A DNA stretch of 64,000 bases from Flavivirga abyssicola. Lineage in GTDB: Bacteria > Bacteroidota > Bacteroidia > Flavobacteriales > Flavobacteriaceae. The notes beneath the pieces were generated by a model. That model did no database searches, was not told the DNA's origin, and saw nothing but the letters and a program-made list of their open reading frames with translations. This document shows positions 48,036-57,228 of the stretch, piece by piece (position 1 is the first letter of the stretch; each line of letters starts with the position of its first letter). The translations under genes and the position numbers were made by a program. The stretch is from contig NZ_CP141266.1 of NCBI RefSeq assembly GCF_030540775.2, forward strand, positions 4,327,001 to 4,391,000, in the 5' to 3' direction.

Positions 48036-48440
48036 ATGATGTTATCAGAAAAAATAGAAAAATTAATACATGAATTACAGCTCTCTCCTGAAGAATTTGG
48101 AAACAAAATAAATGTTGGAAAAAGCTCTATATATAAGTTATTAAGAGGTGATACAAAAAAACTCACTTCTAATATGGCTACTAAAATAAATAGCGCATTT
48201 CCTGAATATTCCATAGAATATTTAAATGGACTCAATTATGACACTTTAAGGCCTCATAAGGACAATACAAGCGAACCAGCTCCTGGCTATGAAAAATTAA
48301 AACAAAAGGAGATAGAATTCATTACAAAAGCCTTTGAGGACAACTTTTATGACTTAATGGCTTATAAACGATTTAAAAAAGAGTTTTTATTTAGAGCTAC
48401 AGAAGTTCTAGGAATACTACCTAATAAAACTAAAAGATAA
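48036..48440 (+). CDS. XRE-type HTH repressor-like protein
   Basis: A 134-residue protein. An N-terminal helix-turn-helix (about 4-60) has the XRE pattern LSPEEFGNKINVGKSSIYKLLRGDTKKLTSNMATKINSAFP. A Pro-rich hinge (SEPAPGYEKL) and a helical C-terminal part, possibly for dimerisation, follow. It resembles CI-like repressors of phages and integrative elements. It is divergent from the 53-/80-residue operon and next to periodic operator-like repeats, so it likely controls both directions. ATG 48036 is immediately followed by a second ATG at 48039. Confidence 0.75.
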   Translation: MMLSEKIEKLIHELQLSPEEFGNKINVGKSSIYKLLRGDTKKLTSNMATKINSAFPEYSIEYLNGLNYDTLRPHKDNTSEPAPGYEKLKQKEIEFITKAFEDNFYDLMAYKRFKKEFLFRATEVLGILPNKTKR

Positions 48441-48938
48441 TCTGTCTAGTTGATCTTTACTGTTTTTAAGTCAACTATTATGAAATTATAATTTCTGGAC
48501 ATATTTGTCACGATTAACATGATATTGTTAAAAAAGACCTTTTATTTTGTCCTACGTTTATTATCACTTTCATAAAATAATTTATTCAGTAATCTCTACA
48601 CGATATTTTACACAAATTCTTAGTTATAAATTAACTAATATGATAATCATTTTTAAGTTATTTTAAAAAAAAATATATGTATTAACTTACATTTACCACA
48701 TCAATAAGTACGGGAAACCCACAACACACATATAACTATAAATACATAAATAAATTAATATTTACTCATAAGTATAATAAAATCAGATTTTTACTGCAAA
48801 ATTATGTATTTCGTCGATTTTGAATATATTGTACCACCCTACACCACAGAATACTTGTAATAAAATTGAATACCAGCACAGTATAAGCAGACTAAATAAC
48901 TAACTAAAATTGGAAGTGATAATTAATGAAATTTACGA
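48441..48938. other. About 500-bp gap without a supported gene
   Basis: Extremely AT-rich (many A/T runs, about 48600-48800) between the XRE regulator and two small membrane-protein genes. No open frame with coding character, tRNA or clear terminator was recognised. It may be eroded mobile-element DNA. Confidence 0.4.
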
Positions 48939-49094
48939 ATGAAACTTGTTTTTAGAAGCGAAAAAGAAAAAAGTCTTAGCGCCTTTGCTTATCGGCTAGT
49001 AGCTATTATAGGTATTCTTTTTGCCTTATCTGCATCTCCCAATAGCTTAATATTAGCATTTGTTGTTATTTTACTGGCAAGTAGTTTGTTTTAG
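48939..49094 (+). CDS. Small membrane protein, 51 residues
   Basis: ATG 48939 opens a 51-codon frame: a basic N-terminus (MKLVFRSEKEKS) and two short hydrophobic stretches (LVAIIGILFALSA and LILAFVVILLASSLF) around an SPNS turn, consistent with a helical hairpin. No family was recognised. It lies 83 bp before another small membrane-protein gene on the same strand. Confidence 0.45.
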   Translation: MKLVFRSEKEKSLSAFAYRLVAIIGILFALSASPNSLILAFVVILLASSLF

Positions 49095-49177
49095 AAGCAT
49101 TGTATCTATAATTACATCGAAGTCAGGTTTTCACAAAATAAATTAAGATCGATACTACCCGGAAAACATTTTTTGTT

Positions 49178-49516
49178 GTGTTATTACAAAATAATGTAAC
49201 TGCTATCGATTCTCTCTTACAAAATATAGACCATATAAAACTAGGCTTATTTTTAGGCCTGTTATGTGTTTCCATATACTTTATAGCACGAAAACTTCTT
49301 AAAAGAAAGACCTATGCTGTTGAAGATATTATAAAATCTTTAGGCTTTGGTTTCACTCTATCTTTGTGCCTTAAAATAGGATTAATTGGCTACTTCAACG
49401 AATGTGGCAAGCTCGAATTTACAACTGAAGCCTGTATGATTATTGGTGGATTTGCTTTGGCTGTTTTTGCTTTAGACGGATTAACAAAATCCATTAAAAA
49501 AAATGATCCTCTCTAA
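49178..49516 (+). CDS. Small polytopic membrane protein, 112 residues
   Basis: A 112-residue frame from GTG 49178. Hydrophobic segments at about 23-40 (LGLFLGLLCVSIYFIA), 55-70 (GFGFTLSLCLKIGLIGYF) and 82-100 (ACMIIGGFALAVFALDGL) suggest two to three membrane helices. I do not recognise the family. It lies beside the integrase relic in the accessory island and may be a holin-like or element-borne protein; that is inference. Confidence 0.5.
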   Translation: MLLQNNVTAIDSLLQNIDHIKLGLFLGLLCVSIYFIARKLLKRKTYAVEDIIKSLGFGFTLSLCLKIGLIGYFNECGKLEFTTEACMIIGGFALAVFALDGLTKSIKKNDPL

Positions 49517-49534
49517 AAAAGAAGGATTCTTTTG

Positions 49535-49924
49535 ATGGTTTATAGCATGCTAATACATATTGAAGTGGCTAATGGTAAAAAGGATCGTTATACTATACTT
49601 TCTTATACATTATTAGAAGATTTACGAGACTACTATAAACAATGGAAACCAGAAAAATATATCATTGAGGGGTTATATGGAAAACAATATTCTGGACAAA
49701 GTGTTGGCTAAATAGTAACAAATACCTCAAAAAAAACTGGAATACAAATTACTGTGACGCCCCATATGTTAAGACATAGTTTTTCAACCCACCTTTTAGA
49801 AGACGGCGTTGATTTAAGACAAATCCAAGTTTTGTTAGGTCACAACTCTACTAAAACAACAGAGATTTACACCCATGTTGCCATGACTACTTTTAAGAAA
49901 ATAAAGAACCCTCTAGATATTTAA
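49535..49924 (+). pseudogene. Tyrosine recombinase (XerC/D-type) remnant, truncated and nonsense-mutated
   Basis: One frame encodes the C-terminal half of a phage-type integrase. A GKKDRYTILSYTLLEDLR segment precedes an in-frame TAA (49709-49711). After it come [17 protein letters not shown] (HxxR box), the [15 protein letters not shown] block with the histidine and nucleophile tyrosine, and a TAA at 49922. The N-terminal core-binding domain and first catalytic arginine are missing. It shows the island once carried its own integrase. Confidence 0.85.
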
Positions 49925-49954
49925 GAATATAATATATATATCCTATATTTGGAT

Positions 49955-49980
49955 GTATAAAGAACATATGTTCTTTATAC
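49955..49980. repeat. 26-bp perfect palindrome
   Basis: The sequence equals its own reverse complement (centre at catatg, ends gtataaag/ctttatac). It lies 31 bp after the integrase relic stop. It could be a dimer-binding site or a terminator stem; a T-run is absent. Confidence 0.7.
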
Positions 49981-50115
49981 TATTGTTAGACACAAGCTCT
50001 GAAAAGCCAACCTCACATTCAAGCACATTTTATTTTTTCGTGCCTCAAAAATAAAAAGAGCTTGCCTTTTCCCTCCACACAATAATGATTTGAATAATAA
50101 AGTCGATAATTTTTA

Positions 50116-50132
50116 ATATCATATTATGATAT
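50116..50132. promoter_or_regulatory. Possible controller operator of the R-M operon
   Basis: Inverted repeat atatcat-att-atgatat (7-bp arms, 3-bp spacer), 47 bp before the ATG of the small XRE gene that heads the operon. Such short-spacer dyads are typical binding sites for controller-type HTH proteins. Very AT-rich context weakens the case. Confidence 0.4.
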
Positions 50133-50179
50133 AATTTATTAACTTTTATAACTTAGCGAACGAATTAATAAAATCTAAA

Positions 50180-50386
50180 ATGAACCGAATAAAAGAGGTT
50201 TTAGACGAAAAAGGAATTAAGCAAATATGGCTTGCTGAAAAAATAGGCAAAAGCTATAATATGGTTAATGGCTACGTTCAAAATAGAAGACAACCAAGTT
50301 TAGAATTACTAAATGAAATAGCCAAAATTTTAGATGTAGATGTAAAAGATTTAATACAAAGCTCAACCAACAAGGATGTTAAATAA
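50180..50386 (+). CDS. Small XRE-type HTH protein, controller-like
   Basis: A 68-residue protein consisting almost only of an HTH domain: MNRIKEVLDEKGIKQIWLAEKIGKSYNMVNGYVQNRRQPSLELLNEIAKILDVDV. Length and domain content resemble R-M controller (C) proteins. Its last 11 bp overlap the start of the restriction subunit gene, so translation is probably coupled. It likely delays or limits restriction expression. Confidence 0.8.
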   Translation: MNRIKEVLDEKGIKQIWLAEKIGKSYNMVNGYVQNRRQPSLELLNEIAKILDVDVKDLIQSSTNKDVK

Positions 50387-53234
50387 TATTATAAGAAACA
50401 AAACAAATCAATGGTTACAATCAAAAGATTGTAGCATTAACGGTTTGCTGTCATACATAAAAGAAAAGGGAGAGCTTAGAGATACTCAAATTGAAGCAAT
50501 TGAAACCTATTTATTTCTTAAAATAGAAGGTCAAAACAAACCACTTTGGCAATTGTTTTCAGAAGGTTTTTTCACAAATGGAACTGACCTTTCAACTTTA
50601 AATATAAACAACAAAGCACGTACATATTTAGAAAACAATATAAATGCATTTGCTTTGTATGACTTTTCAAGACAAAAAACAGGAAATACAATACTACTTC
50701 CGAATCTTGAAAAAATGATTGTAGATAATTGTGATAAAGTAGAATATGACAAAATCATAAAAAACATTTTTTACAATGTAAGCTATACAGATTATTTATT
50801 GAGTTTACCAATGGGTTCAGGTAAAACTTATTTAATGGCTGCATTTATATATATTGATTTATACTTTGCAAGTAACGAGCCTGAAAACAAAAACTTTGCT
50901 CATAACTTTTTAGTTTTAATTCCGTCAGGTCTTAAAACTTCTATTGGACCAAGTTTAAGAACAATAGAAAACTTTGACCCTTCTTGGGTTATTCCAGAAC
51001 CTTCAGCTACCAACTTAAAAAAACAACTTGTTTTTGACGTTTTAGACGAACAAAAATCTGCTAAAAAAAGTAACAAAGCACGAAATCCAAATGCTCAAAA
51101 AGTAAACCAATGTTTACCTAATCCTTTTGGACAAGTTTTTGTTGTAAACGCAGAGAAAGTTATTTTAAATAGAGTTGACACAACAGGTCAAAAATCGCTT
51201 TTTGAAGATGATGAAGATAAAAAGGCAAATGAATTAAGAAACTTAATTGGTAATATTCCTAACCTATCTTTACTAATTGATGAAGTTCACCACGCAGCAA
51301 GTTCTGACATAAAATTAAGACAAGTTGTAAATGGTTGGAATGAAAAAGGAAATATTACTACAGTTCTTGGCTTTTCTGGTACACCTTACCTTTCTTCTGC
51401 TGAAAAAATTCAATTATCAGAGGATGAAGTTTTAAAAATTTCGGAAATAACAAATACAGTTTATTATTACCCACTTACTACAGCAATTGAGAAATTCTTA
51501 AAAACACCAACAGTTAAAATTGGCGAAAACTTAGACCATTTTCAAATTGTAAAAAAAGGAATGGAAGACTTTAATACTACTTATGGAAATACTATTTACG
51601 AGAATGGAACAATTGCCAAAGTTGCTATTTATTGTAGTTCCATTGAAATGCTTGAAAATGAAATTTATCCATATTTACAGAGCGAACTAAATATAAACGC
51701 AGATGAAATTTTGCGTTTTCACGGAGGTAACAAAACATATTCTTTACCAAAAGAAAATGAATTACAATTTAAATCTTTAGACACTTCTTTATCTAAAAAG
51801 AAATACATTTTATTAGTTGCAATTGGTAAAGAAGGTTGGGATTGTAAAAGTTTGACTTCTGTTATTCTTCCTCAAAAAAGTAAAAGCACTTCTAAAAACA
51901 CGATAATACAAACTACTTGTAGATGTTTAAGACAAGTTATCAAAGGAAATGACGAATCTGCTTTAGTCTGGCTAAACAAAGAGAATGCGCAAATTCTAAA
52001 CAAACAATTACAAAAAGAACAACATACTTCAATTGAAGAACTTAACAACATTAAACGAAACACAAAAGTTGAAATGGTGGAACGTGTTTCTAGAATGGAT
52101 TTCTTAAAAATTCCTAAAGTAGATTACTACCAACTTAAAGTTTCTTATCAATCTATTGAGGAAGAAGAAAAAGCGAACACCAAAGAAAAACTAATAGAAC
52201 TACACAAAACAATTGAAGAATATAAATCTACTGCACTAATAACAACAACAGGTTTAGAGCATTTAGAGTCTGGAGAACTAGAGTTTTTAGAGAATACGGG
52301 AAACAGTTTAGCCAATTACAACACTTGGATATTTAATATTTCAAAAGATAGCTTTGAAACTACTACAAGTGTCGAACTTCATTCTTTTGACGAAGAACTA
52401 AAAGCAATTTTTGAAAAAATCACTTTTATAAAAAATGAACAACAATTTTTTAACGAACAATTTGATTTATTTAAAATCAATTCAAAAATACGTGTTGCTT
52501 TTAGCATTAAAAAAAGTTTGAAAACAAAACAAGAAATTATATCAAAAGAAGCTAATCTCTTAATTGTAGACAACCTAAAAGGAGTTGAGCAAAATAAGAA
52601 TATATTTCCAAATAAAGACATTAGCAATCAAATACTTTCTTTTGATAAAAAACCACTATCTAAGGAAGAATTTGACAAACAAAAGCAAGATAGAATACTG
52701 CAATTAACACAAGAGGGAAAATTTGAAGAAATAGCAAAAGTAGCTTCCGAAACCATTCACCCAATTATTGAGCAAAAAGATAAATCATTTCATTTATTGC
52801 CTTATAATTTTGATAGTTCCTTTGAATCTGACGTTTTAAATAAAACATTACAGTTAAGAGATTTTAAAGAAAAGAATTTAGAAATCTACTTTAATGGGGA
52901 AAGAGGTTTAACAGAATTTGTAATTAATTGCTTTGCTAAAAAAGGAAAAAATTGGCAAAACATTGGTAAATATACAACCGATTTTTTAATTCTAAACAGA
53001 ACCAAAGAAAATAAGATACACAAAGCATTAATTATAGAAACAAAAGGAGAAGGTTTTGCAAACAACCAAAGTTTTATTAAAAAGAAAAACTTTGTAGAAA
53101 CCGACTTTTTAGAGCAAAACAATGAAAAATTTGGTTATCAAAAATTTGATTTTATTTACTTAGAAGATAGTGATAGCTTAAATACTAATGTTGGAAAACT
53201 AAATAGTAAAATCAATTCATTTTTTAACGAATAA
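50376..53234 (+). CDS. Type III restriction endonuclease subunit (Res-like helicase-nuclease)
   Basis: A 952-residue SF2 helicase. Motifs in order: Walker A LPMGSGKTY (about 147), LLIDEVHHAAS (DEAH-like, about 307), GFSGTPYL (motif III), AIGKEGWDCKSL (motif V-like), and TTCRCLRQ (motif VI). A C-terminal PD-(D/E)xK-like nuclease core reads YTTDFLILNR ... LIIETKGEG (about 865-890). It translocates on DNA from unmodified sites and cuts when two complexes meet. The gene precedes mod by 9 bp, the reverse of the usual mod-res order. Confidence 0.85.
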   Translation: MLNNIIRNKTNQWLQSKDCSINGLLSYIKEKGELRDTQIEAIETYLFLKIEGQNKPLWQLFSEGFFTNGTDLSTLNINNKARTYLENNINAFALYDFSRQKTGNTILLPNLEKMIVDNCDKVEYDKIIKNIFYNVSYTDYLLSLPMGSGKTYLMAAFIYIDLYFASNEPENKNFAHNFLVLIPSGLKTSIGPSLRTIENFDPSWVIPEPSATNLKKQLVFDVLDEQKSAKKSNKARNPNAQKVNQCLPNPFGQVFVVNAEKVILNRVDTTGQKSLFEDDEDKKANELRNLIGNIPNLSLLIDEVHHAASSDIKLRQVVNGWNEKGNITTVLGFSGTPYLSSAEKIQLSEDEVLKISEITNTVYYYPLTTAIEKFLKTPTVKIGENLDHFQIVKKGMEDFNTTYGNTIYENGTIAKVAIYCSSIEMLENEIYPYLQSELNINADEILRFHGGNKTYSLPKENELQFKSLDTSLSKKKYILLVAIGKEGWDCKSLTSVILPQKSKSTSKNTIIQTTCRCLRQVIKGNDESALVWLNKENAQILNKQLQKEQHTSIEELNNIKRNTKVEMVERVSRMDFLKIPKVDYYQLKVSYQSIEEEEKANTKEKLIELHKTIEEYKSTALITTTGLEHLESGELEFLENTGNSLANYNTWIFNISKDSFETTTSVELHSFDEELKAIFEKITFIKNEQQFFNEQFDLFKINSKIRVAFSIKKSLKTKQEIISKEANLLIVDNLKGVEQNKNIFPNKDISNQILSFDKKPLSKEEFDKQKQDRILQLTQEGKFEEIAKVASETIHPIIEQKDKSFHLLPYNFDSSFESDVLNKTLQLRDFKEKNLEIYFNGERGLTEFVINCFAKKGKNWQNIGKYTTDFLILNRTKENKIHKALIIETKGEGFANNQSFIKKKNFVETDFLEQNNEKFGYQKFDFIYLEDSDSLNTNVGKLNSKINSFFNE

Positions 53235-53243
53235 AAACAGGAT

Positions 53244-55145
53244 ATGCCAGTAAAATATATACCATACACGCCAAATACAGTTGAAGGACAAGCTGTTTTA
53301 GATAATATAACACGTACTCAAAGATTATTACGTTACAGAGAAAATAATGAGGTTTACAACCGCATAAAAAGAGGAATGCCTTATTATGAAGTGGAAACTG
53401 TTGAGCAAGTTGGCAAAGAATCTGAAAACATAGTTTTAAGAGGCGAGTGTATTTCTGCTTGTGCCTACTTAAAAGAACAGAACATAAAAGTGGATTTGGT
53501 ATATATTGACCCACCTTTTGCAAGTGGTGCAGATTATGCTAAAAAAGTACACATACGCAAAAATCCAAAACTTGCCGAAAAGGTTGCCAAAGCAGAAGCA
53601 GAATTAGAAATGGAAGAACTAAAAGCTTTTGAAGAAACAATGTATGGAGATATTTGGAAAAAAGAAGATTATCTAAATTGGATGTATGAGAACTTACAAG
53701 CCATTAAAAGCATTATGTCTGAAAATGCTTCAATCTATGTGCATTTAGACCCTTCAATAGGTCATTACGTAAAAATATTAATGGATGAAGTTTTTGGAGA
53801 AGATAACTTTAGAAATGAAATAATTTGGTGTTACAAAACATCTCTACGCTCTTCACCCAAATCATATGGAAAAGACCACGATAATATTTTCTTTTATAGT
53901 AATAGTGAATTTAGTGAAATTCATCCTGATAAAAAAGACTTTCCATCAAGTGAAAGCACAATAAAACGTTGGAAACCTTACGCAGATGAAAATGGTTTTG
54001 TTAGTAACAAACATTTTGCTGGAAGTAAAAGTACTATTATTGACACGACAGATGAATCAAAAGGGTTTAATATTTTTAATGGTATTCCACGTGATTGGTG
54101 GGAAATATCTGCAAACGTTTCAAAAGGAAACACTGATGAAGTAAGTGCTGGAAAGTACGCAACCCAAAAACCTGAATCTCTTTTAGAAAGAATCATAAAA
54201 GCAAGTTCTAACAAAGAAATGGTTGTTGCAGATTTTTTTGGTGGTAGTGGTGTAACAGCAAAAGTTGCGAATGAACTAGGTAGAAAGTTTATACATTGTG
54301 ATGTTGGTATTAATAGCATCCAAACAGTAAGAGACAGATTAATTGCTGAAAAAGCAGATTTCAAAATATTAGAAGTAAAAGATGGTGTAAGTTTGTTTAG
54401 AAACCCACAACAAACAATGGATAAACTAGGTACATTAATTACAGGTTTGCAAAAAAAGGTAGAAGGAGTTTCAAAATTTTGGTTTGGAGCAATAAACGAT
54501 AGTAAATTAGGTGTAATTCCAGTTTATGCACCAGATTTAATTGATAGTAAACAGAAAGTATTAGATATACCAACAATCAATAGAATTATCAATCAAGAAA
54601 TACAGAATCTAAATATTACAGTTAAAAAAATAATTGTGTATTACATAGATATTGATGATGAAAAAGAATTGCTGAAATTTATAAAAGACAACAATGCGAC
54701 AACAGTAGAAATTGAATTAAAAGATTTAAAAAATCTATTACACGAAACAGTTGTAAATGATGAAGTTGAGTTTTCGTTAAATAATGTCGATTCTGAATAC
54801 ACTATAGAAATTGAAAAATTTGTAAGTGACAGATTATTACAGAAAATTGGAGCATTTAACGAAAAAGGAAATCTACAATCTCTAAAAAACGGAAAAAAGT
54901 TTAATCCTATAGAAATTAGTGAAGAAGGTTTAGAATTGATAGAATTGATTTCTTTAGACTGTAATAATAAAGAAGGAAAATGGTTTAGCTCAACTGAAAT
55001 TAAAATTGACAAGTTGGGTTATGTAATCACAAAAGGAGAAAAGTCAAAAGACTTCTGGAATGGAAAAATTACGACAACTGAAAAACCTTTGAGAATAAAA
55101 GTGAGAAATATAAGTGGAGACGAATTAATTAAAGATGTGGAATAA
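53244..55145 (+). CDS. Type III DNA methyltransferase (Mod-like)
   Basis: A 633-residue beta-class amino-methyltransferase. The catalytic motif IV IDPPFASGADY (about 91) precedes the SAM-binding motif FFGGSGVTAKVA (about 330), as in type III Mod proteins. YLNWMYENLQAIKSIMSENASIYVHLDP and RNEIIWCYKT surround the target-recognition region; a long C-terminal extension (to 633) follows. It would methylate adenine at an asymmetric site and provide recognition for Res. The target sequence cannot be predicted. Confidence 0.88.
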   Translation: MPVKYIPYTPNTVEGQAVLDNITRTQRLLRYRENNEVYNRIKRGMPYYEVETVEQVGKESENIVLRGECISACAYLKEQNIKVDLVYIDPPFASGADYAKKVHIRKNPKLAEKVAKAEAELEMEELKAFEETMYGDIWKKEDYLNWMYENLQAIKSIMSENASIYVHLDPSIGHYVKILMDEVFGEDNFRNEIIWCYKTSLRSSPKSYGKDHDNIFFYSNSEFSEIHPDKKDFPSSESTIKRWKPYADENGFVSNKHFAGSKSTIIDTTDESKGFNIFNGIPRDWWEISANVSKGNTDEVSAGKYATQKPESLLERIIKASSNKEMVVADFFGGSGVTAKVANELGRKFIHCDVGINSIQTVRDRLIAEKADFKILEVKDGVSLFRNPQQTMDKLGTLITGLQKKVEGVSKFWFGAINDSKLGVIPVYAPDLIDSKQKVLDIPTINRIINQEIQNLNITVKKIIVYYIDIDDEKELLKFIKDNNATTVEIELKDLKNLLHETVVNDEVEFSLNNVDSEYTIEIEKFVSDRLLQKIGAFNEKGNLQSLKNGKKFNPIEISEEGLELIELISLDCNNKEGKWFSSTEIKIDKLGYVITKGEKSKDFWNGKITTTEKPLRIKVRNISGDELIKDVE

Positions 55146-55396
55146 GCCAACGCTAGCAAGTTTGCGGAATAAAGCCAGTGGCTAACAATGTATATAAAAA
55201 ATAGGGCGGAAAGTGCTAAAACAAAGATTTTTACTTGATTGCAAAGTCCGCCATATTTTTAATTTGTATTTTAGTAAAAAGATAAAAATAAAATGAAAAA
55301 TATGGCTAAGTGTAAATCCGAAAGTAAGTGCTTATCAACTGCCCTACTTTTCATATACGTATTCCAAGATAAAATCCTAATTAAAAAACAATTATT
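55146..55396. repeat. Imperfect inverted repeats downstream of mod
   Basis: gtatataaaaaatagggcgg (55190-55209) matches the complement of 55339-55358 at 17 of 20 positions. Inside lies a hairpin ggcgga (55205-55210)/tccgcc (55247-55252). The sequence cgctagcaag...ccagtggctaacaatg (55151-55190) resembles boundary repeats seen between cassette-like genes in Bacteroidota. No gene is present. Confidence 0.5.
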
Positions 55397-56385
55397 TCAA
55401 GCCACATGTTGGTGAAGAACCACATAGGGTGTTCCTCTTTTTACAACAGAAAATACCCTTGCCAATAATTTATTCCTAACATTGTTCAAAGCTATCATTT
55501 TGGGTTTTCCCTCTGCAACTTTTCGCTTGTAATACATTCTTAATACTGGATCGTGTTGTATGGCTGATATACTTGCCATACTTAACAAGCTTTTCATCTT
55601 TCTATCTCCTAAATAATGACACTTTTTGCGCCTATGAATACTTGTTCCCGATTGATACTCGTAGGGAGCAAGGCCTCAATAACTTGAAAATTTTCTCCAG
55701 CTTTCAAAGCGTTTAAAGTTCTCTGTATGATACAATAACTGACAAGCAACAACAAAACCTATTCCTCGTAAAGAAAGCAATAATTTGTAGGTGCTTGTGA
55801 GTTATCTTCTCTCAATAATAAATCCATTCTAGATTCTATACTTTTAATTTGTTTACTTAAATTCTCTATACTTCTCCTTAAAACAATACAACTGATACCT
55901 GTAGAGGGACTGCTCAAAAGTTGTTCTATTTCTTTTAAAGTCCCTAACAAACCGGCTCTACTTCTAATTAATTGATCTCGCAATCCAATAAGCCGACCTA
56001 ACTCTTGACAAGTAATGCTTTTTAATTCGCTCGGAATCAGCTCTTCTCGATAAACCCAAGCGTACCTAGCTATAATACCTGAATCAATCTTATCTGTTTT
56101 CTCTCTGACCAGACCAGAGGAACGCTTTATCTTAATAGGGCTCTCTTCAACATAAGCAACACCTTTTAAACTTAAATAACTGGCTAGCTTTAAAGAATAA
56201 TTACCTGTATTCTCAAAACAATAAAAAACAGAAAAGTCTTTGGTTTGTTTTATTGTCCAATTCAACATAGATTGGTAACCTTTAACATCATTAGTAAAAA
56301 CACGGTGTCGTTGTGCTAAATGACAACTTGCATCTATTGTCTTCTTTGATACGTCAATACCTACTGCTTCTTCATAATTTTTCAT
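55397..56385 (-). pseudogene. IS110-family transposase, broken by frameshift and stop
   Basis: From ATG 56385 the DEDD/RuvC-like domain is intact: EAVGIDVSKKTIDA, FENTGNYSLKLASYL, REKTDKIDSGIIARYA. The frame then ends at a TAG near 55759. The homologous reading continues in another frame (LSLRGIGFVVACQLLYH, from about 55795), is hit by TGA at 55676-55678 where GLAPYEYQSGTS follows, and runs on through HRRKKCHYLGDRKMKSLLSMA to a stop at 55397. Two lesions in one gene make it inactive unless recoded. Confidence 0.9.
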
Positions 56386-56640
56386 ACTTTTATATTTAGA
56401 TATTAAAATTATGCTACATAAACTATTTCCTTTAACGGGTTCTGACAACCTAGTATTCCAATTGGTTCTATGTAACATTTAAAAAGAAAAGAGGACTAGT
56501 ACGTCTAATAAGGCATTAGCCTGAAGACCGTTTTAGTTCTCCTCTTTTCTTCTATTAATTTAATAATTCAAAGTAAAGGAGACCGTTGTACTACATTTTC
56601 CTCACAACGGCATAATTCTTGATAAATTCCTACAATATTT
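56386..56640 (-). ncRNA. Candidate bridge-RNA region of the IS110 element
   Basis: Non-coding DNA directly upstream of the IS110 transposase, where IS110-group elements encode their bridge RNA. On the minus strand it holds a stem with 11-bp arms (agaaaagagga at about 56483-56495 with tcctcttttct at about 56539-56551), an internal hairpin around ggc...gcc (ctaat aaggc attag), and further downstream AT-rich sequence. Structure is suggestive only; exact ends and loops are not resolved. Confidence 0.35.
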
Positions 56641-56664
56641 TAATCTTAAAACAGACGGCTTAAA

Positions 56665-57228
56665 ATGAAAAGAATTTTATTAACCTTAACTTTCTGCGGA
56701 ATAACTTTAATCGCAAAATCACAAAACGCAAGTGTAGAAAAATCAACTTTTGGAATACAAACTGGATTTTTAGGAATTTGGACTCATAACGAAACAAAAT
56801 TGTCTAATTCTATAGTTTTACGGACTGAAATTGGATTTGATAGCGGAATTTGGGGTGGAGATTTCTACGATGGAACTGGATTTTTAATGACACCTGTAAT
56901 TACCTTTGAACCTAGACTTTATTACAATCTGAATAAACGAGTTAAAAAATCACGCAGGATTGACGGAAACAGCGGAAATTTTGTATCACTGAAAACAAGC
57001 TATCATCCTGACTGGTTTGTAATTTCAAATACGGAGAATGTAAGTATAATAAGTGACATTTCAATAATTCCGACTTGGGGAATACGAAGAAACATCGGAA
57101 AACATTTTAATTACGAAGCAGGAATTGGAATTGGATATAGATATATTTTTGCCAAACAAGCTGGATTCCTCGAAAACGAAAGTGAAGCCGCAGCAAATTT
57201 ACATTTGAGAATTGGATACCGATTTTAA
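56665..57228 (+). CDS. Small outer-membrane beta-barrel-like protein
   Basis: A 187-residue protein: signal peptide MKRILLTLTFCGITLIAKSQ, then short amphipathic beta-strands with alternating aromatic residues (FGIQTGFLGIW, VLRTEIGFDSGIW, ITFEPRLYYNL, GIGIGYRYIFA), ending in LRIGYRF with a C-terminal Phe as in outer-membrane barrels. It fits an 8-stranded OmpA/OmpW-like barrel of unknown function. It sits alone between hairpin-bearing repeats (about 56583-56610 and 57297-57359), in a cassette-like setting. Confidence 0.7.
   Translation: MKRILLTLTFCGITLIAKSQNASVEKSTFGIQTGFLGIWTHNETKLSNSIVLRTEIGFDSGIWGGDFYDGTGFLMTPVITFEPRLYYNLNKRVKKSRRIDGNSGNFVSLKTSYHPDWFVISNTENVSIISDISIIPTWGIRRNIGKHFNYEAGIGIGYRYIFAKQAGFLENESEAAANLHLRIGYRF

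Larger units (their letters stand above)
49925..50179. other. 255-bp regulatory spacer before the R-M operon
   Basis: This spacer holds a 26-bp perfect palindrome (49955-49980), an 8-bp inverted repeat (caagctct about 49993, agagcttg about 50058) around gcac...gtgc, and the imperfect operator-like repeat at 50116-50132. No gene is seen. Confidence 0.5.

Noticed and set aside
55151-55190. Possible integron attC site (ggctaac...)
   Set aside because: The R'' and R' consensus (RYYYAAC / GTTRRRY) is not properly met and no integron integrase is in the window.
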